Assembly (NCBI GenBank): GCA_964511185.1
Contig: CAZEDU010000051.1
Span: 1 to 33,553, forward strand
Length of the DNA: 33,553 nucleotides
Direction: 5' to 3'
DNA from: CAZEDU01 sp964511185
GTDB lineage: Bacteria > Myxococcota > Myxococcia > Myxococcales > Myxococcaceae
Shown: piece after piece, positions 16,193-23,890 of the stretch
Layout of the letters: each line of letters starts with the position of its first letter
How positions within the stretch are numbered: position 1 is the first letter of the stretch
Made by a program: the position numbers and the translations under genes
The notes under the pieces: model-generated
What the model saw: only the letters and a program-made list of their open reading frames with translations
What the model was told of the DNA's origin: nothing
Database searches by the model: none

Positions 16193-17572
16193 TTAGGCAG
16201 AGCCTCCGTCGCCGGCCGCCGCGGACGAGGGCGGTGGAGCGCTCGCGGCCGCCGCGCAGCACAACGCGCCGATGACGAAGTAGTAGTAGTTGCAGAACGC
16301 CTGCTTGTTGAAGGCGAAGAAGCCGAAGAAGACGAGCGCCACGGTCGCCGCGAAGCCGCTGCCCGTGCGCGGCGCGCGGACGAGCCCGACGGTGAGCAGC
16401 ACCCCAGCCGCCAGGAACGCGAGCGAGGTGGGCAGCCGCGCTCCGGTCTTCTGCGCGAAGAGCGCGAGGTAGCTCAGCGCTTCGGCGCGGAACGGCTGGA
16501 GCACCTGGAGGCCGACCACGTCCTTCCAGAACGCGCTGAAGTCCCACAGCGCGAGCGGCAGCGTGACGGCCGCGGCGACCGCGAGCGCCCTCCACGCCCA
16601 GCCGAGGAGGACCTTCCGCTCGGGCGGCGGGCTGGGCACGAGCTGCCACAACGCCGGCGCGACGAGCACCAGGTACTGCTTGACCGGCAAGAACAGCCCG
16701 ACGGCGTACGGCAGCCATCGGGGGAAGCGCGCGTGAACGAAGACGACGGCCGCGAGCAGCAGCACCGCCAGCGGCTCGGTCCAGCCCTGCTCGAGCACGA
16801 AGAAGGCGCGGGGCGTGAAGAGGAAGAGCGCGGCGACGCTGAAGCTCAAGCGGCTGGGGCGCGCGTAGGCCATCAGCCCCGCGGCCGCGACCATCGCGAA
16901 GAGCTGCGAGTAGCGGTAGTCCCCCAGCCAATGGCCGGGGAGGACGAGCAGCAGGCTGAGCGGCGGGTACGGGAACCCAAACTGCAACCGCCCATTCACC
17001 GACAGCCCTTCGCCGTAGAAAGGCGAGTTGCCGTAGATGTCCGGGTACGTCATCGCGTATGGGTTTCGGCCGGCGAGCAGCTCGGCCGCGCCGTCGCGCT
17101 GAAAGACATACACGTCGATGAAAGGCGAAGGCGACGCCTGGATGAGCCACACGCCGAGCCCCGCGAAGGTGACGAGCAGGAGGGGCACGCGCACGCGCTC
17201 GAGGAAGCCGCCCTTGGCCAGCCCCGCGCCCGCGAGCACCGCGGCGATCGCCAGCCCGGCGAAGAAGGGCGTGAAGCCGCGCCCGCCGACGCGCAGGTAG
17301 ATGCCAGGCGAGGTGGTGAAGAGCTGGGCGAACTGAAAGCACAGCCCCACCCCGATGAGCGCCACCACCGGCGTCTCGTCCCACCGCTTGGGCCACGGCA
17401 CCGCCGGCGCCACGACGCCGACCAAGCAGAGGGCGAACGCGGCGGTCAGCCAGTCGATGGCCTGCGGCGACAGGTTGCCGTTGTTGAGGTGCACGGCGTG
17501 GCCGAGCGCGATGGCGGATCCGACCCAGCACCACGCGCCGAAGTGATTGTCCGCCTCACGGGTAAGCGTCAC
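16193..17572 (-). CDS. GT87-like polytopic membrane mannosyltransferase-type protein
   Basis: The 459-residue protein has about ten membrane spans. Around residues 151-172 it carries the GT87/DUF2029 signature, an acidic residue in the first loop (FIDVYVFQRD, D153) followed by LLAGRNPY, then FPYPPLSLLL at 200-209. Family members transfer a sugar, often mannose, from polyprenyl phosphate outside the membrane; the sugar here is not known. The frame is open far upstream through the neighbouring gene, but that part is out of frame with it. I start at the GTG at 17572, which has a strong ribosome-binding site, GGAAGAG, 8 bases upstream. It follows the GT-C gene at 17617 by 44 bases on the same strand and probably shares its transcript. 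Confidence 0.8.
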   Translation of the reverse strand: MTLTREADNHFGAWCWVGSAIALGHAVHLNNGNLSPQAIDWLTAAFALCLVGVVAPAVPWPKRWDETPVVALIGVGLCFQFAQLFTTSPGIYLRVGGRGFTPFFAGLAIAAVLAGAGLAKGGFLERVRVPLLLVTFAGLGVWLIQASPSPFIDVYVFQRDGAAELLAGRNPYAMTYPDIYGNSPFYGEGLSVNGRLQFGFPYPPLSLLLVLPGHWLGDYRYSQLFAMVAAAGLMAYARPSRLSFSVAALFLFTPRAFFVLEQGWTEPLAVLLLAAVVFVHARFPRWLPYAVGLFLPVKQYLVLVAPALWQLVPSPPPERKVLLGWAWRALAVAAAVTLPLALWDFSAFWKDVVGLQVLQPFRAEALSYLALFAQKTGARLPTSLAFLAAGVLLTVGLVRAPRTGSGFAATVALVFFGFFAFNKQAFCNYYYFVIGALCCAAAASAPPPSSAAAGDGGSA

Positions 17573-17580
17573 GCGCGCGA

Positions 17581-17587
17581 CTCTTCC
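17581..17587 (-). promoter_or_regulatory. Ribosome-binding site deciding the GTG start at 17572
   Basis: GGAAGAG on the minus strand lies 8 bases before GTG 17572. It settles the start of a gene whose open frame extends more than 1.5 kb further upstream. Confidence 0.6.
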
Positions 17588-17616
17588 CGGACCGACGCGG
17601 TGACGCAAGCGCGGCG

Positions 17617-19158
17617 TCAACGCCGGGTGTGCACGAGCACGACGAAGTCGGCGACTTGGAACCGCTCCACCTGGCCGGGCTGAGACCGCAGCCACGGCTC
17701 GACGTCCTCCGCCCGCGCGCGCGGCTCCGAGGGGTGAAAGACGTACGCCACCTTGCTCGCGCGCCGAAAGCCTTCGAGGTAGGGCGCGTAGCGGTCCTCG
17801 CGGTGATGGAGCGGCACCAAGATGGGACGCTCGCCCCACAGGAACGTCAGCCGGTACGCGAGCCAGAACTGCGCCGCCCCGTACTGCACGCCCCGCGCGC
17901 GCAGCGCCTGCGCCACCTGCTCTTCCTCGCGCGCCTGGCCACGCTCGGTGCGGACGATTCTCGGCCCGTCCACGTACTCCCCGTAGCTGAGCCAGCCGTT
18001 CAAGGCGGCCGACAGCAGGTACGGCGCGAGCAGGAAAGAGAAGCGCTGCGTCCCCAACAGCCACAACACCGGGGCCAGCGAGAAGGGAGCGGTCCAGACG
18101 ATGGGCGCCAAGTACCGCGCGGACCACGCGTCGGCGGGCATCGACGACAGCAGGAACCCCACCACCGAGGACAACGACGCGAGCGAGCCGAACAGGCCGA
18201 GCCGGCGCAGCTCCCAGGGGATGCGGCGCACGAACAGGCTGGCGAAGCCGGCGCAGATGCCGATGCCCAGAAGGCTCGCGGACAGGAACAGGAAGGTCTG
18301 CAGCCACTCGGGCGCCGCCCAGAGGACGGGGGGCCGACCGCTGATCGGGATGAAGACCTTCGCGCTCGCCAGCCACGGCAGGCACTGCTCGCGCAGGAGG
18401 TTCCAGTTGTGCGCGATGCGATCGAACGTGAGCCGGGTCTGTGGGGTGGCGGCGCCCGACGCCAGGCGCATCAGCCCGAGCGCGGTGGCGCCGACCACGA
18501 GCCCGGCGGCGCCAGCGGCGAGCCGGCGCAGCAGCTCGCGGCGGTGCGGGCGTTGATCCAGGCTGCACGCCAACCCCAGCAGCCCCAACGCCCCCATCAT
18601 CTGCAAGGCGAAGAGGTCCAGGTACAGCGCGACCACCGCGAGCATCACGCCGGTGAAGAGGTGCGCCCAGGGGCGGCGCCGCGAGGCGGCCCCGTCGATG
18701 AACCAGACGGCGGCGAAGAAGAACGTCAGGCACCATTGGCGCGGGGCGTAGAGCACCACGCCGTTGATGGCCTGCGGGGTGAAGACGATGGGAAGGCAGA
18801 CGACCATCGCCGCCCAGCGGGGCAGGTACCGCTGGACGACGCCGAACGCGAACGCGGTGAGAAGGAGGTGCCCGGCGAACGGCACCAGCATGAGCGCGAG
18901 CGCCGAGACACCCGCCAGCGCGAAGCCGATGGCGATGAAGAAGGCGTCGAGCGAGCCTTGGTACGGCGCGCCCCACAAGAAGAAGGAGAGCTCGCCGTGC
19001 AGCATGTGCATCGCCTGGAGGCCGACGATGGCCGCGTCGGAGTGCACGCCGCGCGCGTTCAGCAGGGGCGGCAGGCGGAACAGCACGTTCGCGACAATCA
19101 GGACCGGGAAGGGAAGCCACGGCGATCCGAGCAGAGGGCGAACGCGGGTCAGGTTCAT
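17617..19158 (-). CDS. GT-C / GT39-like polytopic membrane glycosyltransferase
   Basis: The 513-residue protein has about ten hydrophobic spans and a soluble C-terminal domain of roughly 120 residues. The first periplasmic loop carries HSDAAIVGLQAM (39-50, catalytic-type D41), followed by WGAPYQGSLDAF (62-73), a pattern common in GT39-like bacterial membrane transferases. It should use a polyprenyl-phosphate sugar on the periplasmic side. A GTG directly precedes the ATG at 19158 and could also serve; no clear ribosome-binding site is visible. The gene is divergent from the dehydrogenase operon at 19299 across a 140-base spacer and is followed by the GT87-like gene. Function is assigned by fold and motif only. 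Confidence 0.75.
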   Translation of the reverse strand: MNLTRVRPLLGSPWLPFPVLIVANVLFRLPPLLNARGVHSDAAIVGLQAMHMLHGELSFFLWGAPYQGSLDAFFIAIGFALAGVSALALMLVPFAGHLLLTAFAFGVVQRYLPRWAAMVVCLPIVFTPQAINGVVLYAPRQWCLTFFFAAVWFIDGAASRRRPWAHLFTGVMLAVVALYLDLFALQMMGALGLLGLACSLDQRPHRRELLRRLAAGAAGLVVGATALGLMRLASGAATPQTRLTFDRIAHNWNLLREQCLPWLASAKVFIPISGRPPVLWAAPEWLQTFLFLSASLLGIGICAGFASLFVRRIPWELRRLGLFGSLASLSSVVGFLLSSMPADAWSARYLAPIVWTAPFSLAPVLWLLGTQRFSFLLAPYLLSAALNGWLSYGEYVDGPRIVRTERGQAREEEQVAQALRARGVQYGAAQFWLAYRLTFLWGERPILVPLHHREDRYAPYLEGFRRASKVAYVFHPSEPRARAEDVEPWLRSQPGQVERFQVADFVVLVHTRR

Positions 19159-19298
19159 CACGCGGGAGCGGGGAATATCACGACGTCCTCTCGCCGAGTG
19201 GCGCGAGCGGGCAAGCGCCCTGCCATCACCTACTCATTGACGTGGATGGTCGACGCGGGCAGGGTCGCGTGCTCAGTTTGGGCCAAGGACTCCAAGCG

Positions 19299-20486
19299 AT
19301 GCAGAAGAAGAAAGTGGCGGTGGTCGGTGGCTGTGGCCACGTCGGATTGCCGCTGTCGATCGCGTTTGCCCCCCACCACGACGTCTTCATCTACGACGTG
19401 AACGAGAAGGCGGTCGAGCAGGTCGCGCGGGGCCAGATGCCGTTCCGGGACGAAGGCGCAGAAGAGGGCCTCGAGGCCGCGCTCGCCCACGGCCTGAAGG
19501 TCAGCCCGAAGCCCGACGTGCTCCCCCAGTGCGACTACGTGGTGTTCGTCATCGGCACCCCGGTCGACGAGCACTTGAACCCTTCGTTCACGCTCTTCGA
19601 GAAGGTGCTGAACGACCTGGCCGAGGTGCTGCGCGACGGCCAGACGTTGGTGCTCCGGTCGACCGTTTTCCCCGGCACCACGGAGCGCGTGCAGAAGCAG
19701 CTCGAGCGGCGCGGCCGCAAGGTGCACGTGACGTTCTGCCCCGAGCGCGTGGCGGAGGGCTTCGCGCTCAAAGAGATCAAGATGCTGCCGCAGATCATCT
19801 CCGGCAGCTCGGAGGAGGCCATCCGCTCGGCGCGCGCGCTGTTCTCGCCCCTGGGCGTCGAGCTGATCGAGCTCAAGCCGCTCGAGGCGGAGCTGGCCAA
19901 GCTCTTCAACAACGTCTACCGCTACATCACCTTCGCGGTCGCCAACCAGTTCTACATGATGGCGAGCGACTACGACCTGGACTTCTACCGAATCCTCCAC
20001 GCGGTGAAGCACAACTACCCGCGCGGCGCGCACCTGCCGGCGCCGGGGTTCGCCGCCGGCCCGTGCCTGTTCAAGGACACCATGCAGATGTCGGCGTTCA
20101 CCAACAACGCCTTCTTCCTGGGCCACTCGGCGATGCTGGTGAACGAAGGGCTGCCGCAGTACGTGGTCAACCGGATGAAGAAGCGCTGGCCTGACCTCGA
20201 CGGCAAGACGGTCGGCCTGCTCGGCATGGCGTTCAAGGCCAACAGCGACGACACGCGCGAGTCGCTCTCGTACAAGCTGAAGAAGATTTTGCAGATCAGC
20301 GCGGGCGCGGTGCTGACGTCGGATCCGGAGGTGGCGGACGCGGCGCTCAGGCCCGAAGAAGAGGTGCTGGACAAGGCCGATCTCTTCGTCATCGGCGCTC
20401 CGCACAGCCGCTACAAAACACTCGACTACCGCGGCAAGCCCGTGGTCGACATCTGGAACTTGCTGGGCAAGGGAGGCGTGATTTGA
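19299..20486 (+). CDS. Nucleotide-sugar dehydrogenase (UDP-glucose / UDP-HexNAc dehydrogenase family)
   Basis: This 395-residue enzyme belongs to the UDP-glucose/GDP-mannose dehydrogenase family, which oxidises C6 of a nucleotide sugar to a uronic acid using two NAD molecules. The NAD-binding motif VVGGCGHVGLP is at 8-18, the central-helix lysine in AELAKLFNN at 197-205 (K201, N205), and the catalytic cysteine in GFAAGPCLFKD is C256. The third domain starts at GKTVGLLGMAFK (302-313). It is a little shorter than typical members (420-450). I chose the ATG at 19299, which has AAGGA 10 bases upstream and starts right at the Rossmann strand. The substrate cannot be told apart between glucose and N-acetylhexosamine types. 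Its last bases overlap the start of the next gene (TTGA), so it is the first of a coupled trio. Confidence 0.88.
   Translation: MQKKKVAVVGGCGHVGLPLSIAFAPHHDVFIYDVNEKAVEQVARGQMPFRDEGAEEGLEAALAHGLKVSPKPDVLPQCDYVVFVIGTPVDEHLNPSFTLFEKVLNDLAEVLRDGQTLVLRSTVFPGTTERVQKQLERRGRKVHVTFCPERVAEGFALKEIKMLPQIISGSSEEAIRSARALFSPLGVELIELKPLEAELAKLFNNVYRYITFAVANQFYMMASDYDLDFYRILHAVKHNYPRGAHLPAPGFAAGPCLFKDTMQMSAFTNNAFFLGHSAMLVNEGLPQYVVNRMKKRWPDLDGKTVGLLGMAFKANSDDTRESLSYKLKKILQISAGAVLTSDPEVADAALRPEEEVLDKADLFVIGAPHSRYKTLDYRGKPVVDIWNLLGKGGVI
20471..20476 (+). promoter_or_regulatory. Ribosome-binding site deciding the TTG start at 20483
   Basis: GGGAGG lies 6 bases before the TTG at 20483, within the last codons of the dehydrogenase gene. 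This is what supports the rare start codon. Confidence 0.65.
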
Positions 20487-21505
20487 AAGCGCTCGTCACG
20501 GGTTCGTCTGGGTTCATCGCCGGGTATTTGATTGAAGAGCTTTTGGGCAACGGCTACGAGGTCGTCGGGCTCGACAACCACTCGAAGTACGGCCACGTCG
20601 AGAAGAGCTACTCGAAGAACCCGAAGTACCGCTTGGTCGAAGGCGACGCGAAGGACGTCGAGCTGATGAAGCGGCTGGTCGCCGACTGCGATCACCTGGT
20701 GGCCGGCGCCGCGATGATCGGCGGCATCAGCTACTTCCACGAGTTCGCCTACGACCTGATCGCCGAGAACGAGCGGATCATCGCTTCGACCTTCGACGCG
20801 GCGATCTGGGCGCACAAGAACAAGAAGCCGCTCAAGAAGATCACCGTGCTCTCGAGCTCGATGGTCTACGAGAGCACCGCCGTGTACCCGACGCCGGAGG
20901 GCGAGCAGCTCAAGTCGCCTCCCCCGCTGTCGACCTACGGCTTCCAGAAGCTCGCCTGCGAGTACTTCGCCAAGGGCGCCTTCGAGCAGTACAAGCTGCC
21001 CTACACCATCGTCCGTCCGTTCAACTGCGTGGGCACCGGGGAGAAGCGCGCGAAGAGCGACCGGGAGATCATGAGCGGCAACGTGAAGCTGGCGATGAGC
21101 CACGTGGTGCCCGACCTGGTGCAGAAGATCGTCAAGGGCCAGGATCCGCTGCACATCCTGGGAGACGGCAACCAGGTGCGCCACTACACGTACGGCGGCG
21201 ACCTGGCGAAGGGCATTCGGGTGTGCATCGAGCACCCGGCCGCGCAGAACGAGGACTTCAACATCTCGACCGCGCAGTCGACCACCGTGCTCGAGCTGGC
21301 CGAGCTGATCTGGAAGAAGATCAAAGGGAACGTGCCGTTCCGCTACGTCTCGGACAAGCCCTTCGAGTACGACGTGCAGAAGCGCGTGCCCGACGTGTCC
21401 AAGGCGAAGAGGGTCTTGGGCTTCACCTGCGACACGTCGCTCTCGGCGATGCTCGACGAGGTGATTCCCTGGGTGAAGCAGCAGGTGGAGCTGGGCCAGC
21501 TGTGA
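20483..21505 (+). CDS. Extended-SDR NAD-dependent sugar epimerase/dehydratase
   Basis: The 340-residue protein has the extended-SDR nucleotide-binding motif TGSSGFIAG at 6-14, the active-site serines SSS at 124-126, and the catalytic Y-x3-K as YGFQK (Y152, K156). VRPFNCVGTGE at 177-187 is the usual substrate-side segment. It probably epimerises or dehydrates the sugar nucleotide made by the dehydrogenase before it, for example at C4 of a UDP-uronic acid, but the reaction cannot be settled by eye. It starts at TTG 20483, overlapping the previous stop as TTGA, with GGGAGG upstream. Its own stop overlaps the GTG of the next gene as GTGA. This double overlap implies that all three products are made together. 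Confidence 0.85.
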   Translation: MKALVTGSSGFIAGYLIEELLGNGYEVVGLDNHSKYGHVEKSYSKNPKYRLVEGDAKDVELMKRLVADCDHLVAGAAMIGGISYFHEFAYDLIAENERIIASTFDAAIWAHKNKKPLKKITVLSSSMVYESTAVYPTPEGEQLKSPPPLSTYGFQKLACEYFAKGAFEQYKLPYTIVRPFNCVGTGEKRAKSDREIMSGNVKLAMSHVVPDLVQKIVKGQDPLHILGDGNQVRHYTYGGDLAKGIRVCIEHPAAQNEDFNISTAQSTTVLELAELIWKKIKGNVPFRYVSDKPFEYDVQKRVPDVSKAKRVLGFTCDTSLSAMLDEVIPWVKQQVELGQL

Positions 21506-22239
21506 CCGCGCAGAAGGCGCCAGAGGCGCCCGATCTCCACATCGTGGTGCCGGTCTACAACGAGGCCGAGAACTTCACGCCCTTCTACGAGAGCCTCAAG
21601 ACCCACGTCCGCACGCCGCACCGACTGGTCGTCGTCTACGACTTCGAGGAAGACACCACGGTGCCGGTGGTGAAGCGCCTGCAGCCAAACGACCCGAGCA
21701 TCGTGCTGGTGAGGAACCACCAGCGCGGCGTGCTGGGCGCGCTGAAGACCGGCCTGAAGTACCCGACCCACGGCGCGGTGCTCGTCTCGATGGCCGACCT
21801 GTCGGACGACCACAGCCGGGTCGACGCGATGTACGCGCTGTACAAGCAAGGCCATGGGCTGGTGTCGGCGAGCCGCTACAGCCAAGGCGGTGAGCAGCGC
21901 GGCGGCCCCTTCGTGAAGGGGCTGATGTCGCGTGCCGCGGGCGCGAGCCTGCACCTGCTCGGCGGGCTCCCCACGTGGGACCCGACGAACAACTTCAAGC
22001 TCTACAGCAAGGCGCTGATCGACGCGGTGGAGATCGAATCCACCGGCGGCTTCGAGGTCGCCCTCGAGCTCACCGTGAAGGCGCACCAGAAGGGCTTCAA
22101 GATTGGCGAGGTGCCGACCATCTGGACCGACCGCGTCGCGGGGCAGAGCCATTTCAAGCTGATGAAGTGGCTGCCCTCTTACATGCGCTGGTACGGCGAG
22201 GCGTTCAAGGCGCGCGCGGCCGCGCTGCTCCCCCGCTGA
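21502..22239 (+). CDS. GT2 glycosyltransferase without membrane anchor
   Basis: This is a compact 245-residue GT-A enzyme. It starts HIVVPVYNEAENF (13-25) and carries VVVYDFEEDTT (43-53) where most GT2 enzymes have VDDGS, and MADLSDD (97-103) at the metal site. This variant acidic motif is one I recall from a distinct group of DPM1-related transferases. Residues 160-175 (DPTNNFKLYSKALIDA) match the acceptor-side block. No membrane span is seen. It starts at GTG 21502, overlapping the previous stop as GTGA. It probably uses the sugar nucleotide made by the two upstream enzymes and may load it onto polyprenyl phosphate, which is inference. It is the last gene of the glycan cluster, convergent with the lipoprotein gene 46 bases on. 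Confidence 0.8.
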   Translation: MTAQKAPEAPDLHIVVPVYNEAENFTPFYESLKTHVRTPHRLVVVYDFEEDTTVPVVKRLQPNDPSIVLVRNHQRGVLGALKTGLKYPTHGAVLVSMADLSDDHSRVDAMYALYKQGHGLVSASRYSQGGEQRGGPFVKGLMSRAAGASLHLLGGLPTWDPTNNFKLYSKALIDAVEIESTGGFEVALELTVKAHQKGFKIGEVPTIWTDRVAGQSHFKLMKWLPSYMRWYGEAFKARAAALLPR

Positions 22240-22285
22240 CGAAGCCCGTCGACGCCCCGCACACGCCGAGACCGGCCGCTGAGCT

Positions 22286-22960
22286 TCAACCTCCGTCGCT
22301 CTTCGGGGCCGGGCGCAGCCGGCCGGACGCCGCGTGCAGGTAGCTCTCCCAGGCGCCGGACAGCTCCCCTTCGAGCGCCAGCACCGCGTCGACCGGCCCG
22401 TCGCCGAACCGCTTTCGCTCGGCGCTCAAGTCGAACAGCTGCGCCTGACGCGCCACCGCGCCCGACAGCGCGGCGTCGAGCTCCTTCGCCTGCGACTCGG
22501 TGAGGGACGCCCGCAGCGCGGTGAGCTGCTGCGCGACGCCGCCATCGGCCGACGGGAGCGGGCGCTTCGCGAGCACCGCCGTCACCAGCTCGGACATCGC
22601 CTCGACTTCCCCTTCGGTCAACGCGGCGTCGGCGCGGGCCGTGGCCTCGGCGCGCTGCCGCCGCTCGAGCGCGGCCAGCGCCTCGGACTCGAGGTCCCTG
22701 CCGGCGTCGGCCCGCTTCTCGAGCGCGCGAACGGTCTGCAGCGCCTGCGCTTGCACCGGCCCCATCGCGCGCAGGTAGCGCACGAACGCCTCGAGCTTCG
22801 CTCGGGTGATGACGACGGGCGCGCCGGCGTCGTCGGCGCCCGCGGGCTGGTTGGCCGCCGACTTGGGCGGAGGCGCCTCCGCGCGGGAGGACCGCTGACA
22901 CCCAACGAGCAGCAAAGCCGCCAGCGCCACGCCCAGACGTAAATTCCCTTGGAAGGTCAC
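22286..22960 (-). CDS. Small helical lipoprotein, function unknown
   Basis: The 224-residue protein begins with a lipoprotein signal peptide, a hydrophobic stretch ending in the lipobox LVGC with the modified cysteine at residue 21. A proline/alanine-rich linker (about 25-50) follows, and then a region rich in alanine, glutamate, arginine and leucine that should be mostly helical. No domain is recognised. It would be anchored to a membrane on the periplasmic side. The start is the GTG at 22960, the only one that gives a complete signal peptide; no clear ribosome-binding site is seen. It is divergent from the phosphatase gene and convergent with the GT2 gene, so it is probably transcribed alone. 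Confidence 0.75.
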   Translation of the reverse strand: MTFQGNLRLGVALAALLLVGCQRSSRAEAPPPKSAANQPAGADDAGAPVVITRAKLEAFVRYLRAMGPVQAQALQTVRALEKRADAGRDLESEALAALERRQRAEATARADAALTEGEVEAMSELVTAVLAKRPLPSADGGVAQQLTALRASLTESQAKELDAALSGAVARQAQLFDLSAERKRFGDGPVDAVLALEGELSGAWESYLHAASGRLRPAPKSDGG

Positions 22961-22981
22961 GGGTCTAGTTTCCCTTAGTCT

Positions 22982-23009
22982 TTGACCTCATGGGCACCGG
23001 TCGTATACG
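22982..23009 (+). promoter_or_regulatory. Sigma-70 promoter of the sixA-like gene
   Basis: TTGACC (22982-22987) is followed after 16 bases by TATACG (23004-23009), the best promoter match in the window. Transcription would start near 23016. An in-frame ATG at 22990 lies inside this promoter and so is unlikely to be used. Confidence 0.55.
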
Positions 23010-23025
23010 AGGTGCCGTTCGATTC

Positions 23026-23030
23026 GGAGG
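23026..23030 (+). promoter_or_regulatory. Ribosome-binding site for the TTG start at 23035
   Basis: GGAGG lies 4 bases ahead of TTG 23035. Together with the promoter upstream it fixes the start of the phosphatase gene. Confidence 0.6.
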
Positions 23031-23034
23031 GTGC

Positions 23035-23550
23035 TTGAAGGTCTTTCTGGTGCGACACGGCGATGCGGACGCGGAGATTCCCGAGGGTTTGGGGGATGAC
23101 GCGAGAGCGCTCGTTGCCAAGGCGCGGGCCCACTTGATGACGCACTTCTCGGGCCTGACGGACCGGCTCGCGCCCGTGGATCGCATCCTCACCAGCCCGC
23201 TGGTTCGCACGGTCCAAACGGCGCAGATTCTTTCGTTCGTGTTGAAGCACGAAGGGTCGCTCAAGGCGCACCGTAGCCTCCTGCCCGACATGCCGGTCGG
23301 CGCCATCGAGACGTTGCTCGGAGAGCACCCGGGCGAGAACCTGATTTTGGTCGGGCATCAGCCTTCGATGGGCGCCATGGCCGCTCACTTGCTGGGCATG
23401 CAGTCGTTCCCCAAGCCGGTGAACCCAGGCACGGTGATCGGGCTGGAGCGCGACGCGCAGGGCGGGGAAGGCGAAAACCCGGGCCCTGGGTCGACGACGC
23501 GGCTTCTGTTCTACGCGGCGCCGGGGCAGCCGGTGCTGGAGAGCGTCTAA
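23035..23550 (+). CDS. sixA: SixA-type phosphohistidine phosphatase (histidine phosphatase superfamily)
   Basis: This 171-residue protein belongs to the histidine phosphatase superfamily. It begins directly with the family N-terminus LKVFLVRHGDA; R7-H8-G9 is the catalytic motif in which H8 is phosphorylated. SPLVRTVQTA at 54-63 and the second catalytic histidine in VGHQPSM (106-112) complete the site. Its short length without insertions fits SixA, which removes phosphate from histidine in phosphotransfer proteins; the actual target here is not known. I chose TTG 23035 over ATG 22990 because a GGAGG lies just upstream and a good promoter covers the ATG. The cyaY gene follows after 10 bases on the same strand and is probably co-transcribed. 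Confidence 0.82.
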   Translation: MKVFLVRHGDADAEIPEGLGDDARALVAKARAHLMTHFSGLTDRLAPVDRILTSPLVRTVQTAQILSFVLKHEGSLKAHRSLLPDMPVGAIETLLGEHPGENLILVGHQPSMGAMAAHLLGMQSFPKPVNPGTVIGLERDAQGGEGENPGPGSTTRLLFYAAPGQPVLESV

Positions 23551-23560
23551 AGGCGTTGGC

Positions 23561-23890
23561 ATGGGCCTCGACGAGACGACCTACAATCAGCTGGTCGCCG
23601 CCGCGTTCAAGCGGCTGGTCGAAGCCGCGGACGAGGTCGACCCCGACGTGCTGGAGGCGGACAGCACCGCCGACATGGTGACGTTCACCGCGCGCTCGGG
23701 GGAAAAAGTCATCGTCAACACGCAGCGGGCGGTGCGGCAGATTTGGGTGGCCGGCCAGGGCCGCGGCATTCACTTCAGCTACGACCCGGCGACCGGCCGC
23801 TGGCTCGACGACAAGGGCGAAGGCCTCGAGCTGTTCGGCTGGATAGCCTCCTGCCTCCAGGCCACCTCGGGCGCCGAACTATCGCTGTAG
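23561..23890 (+). CDS. cyaY: Frataxin-like iron-binding protein CyaY
   Basis: The 109-residue protein has the frataxin fold pattern: an N-terminal acidic helix (DETTYNQLVAAAFKRLVEAADEV), a beta region with EKVIVNTQ (48-55), RQIWVAGQGRGIHF (59-72), then a tryptophan-containing turn (GRWLDD, 79-84) and a C-terminal helix. CyaY binds iron and regulates or feeds iron-sulphur cluster assembly at IscS. The length matches the bacterial family (about 105-110). The ATG at 23561 has AAAGG upstream. It follows sixA by 10 bases, a pairing with no known functional link that I can name. A REP element starts 2 bases after its TAG stop, and the antisense RAYT gene overlaps its last 112 bases. Confidence 0.85.
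   Translation: MGLDETTYNQLVAAAFKRLVEAADEVDPDVLEADSTADMVTFTARSGEKVIVNTQRAVRQIWVAGQGRGIHFSYDPATGRWLDDKGEGLELFGWIASCLQATSGAELSL

Noticed and set aside
17573..19120. An upstream extension of the GT87-like gene to a 975-residue protein
   Set aside because: The extra part is the out-of-frame reading of the neighbouring GT-C gene. A strong ribosome-binding site lies directly before GTG 17572.
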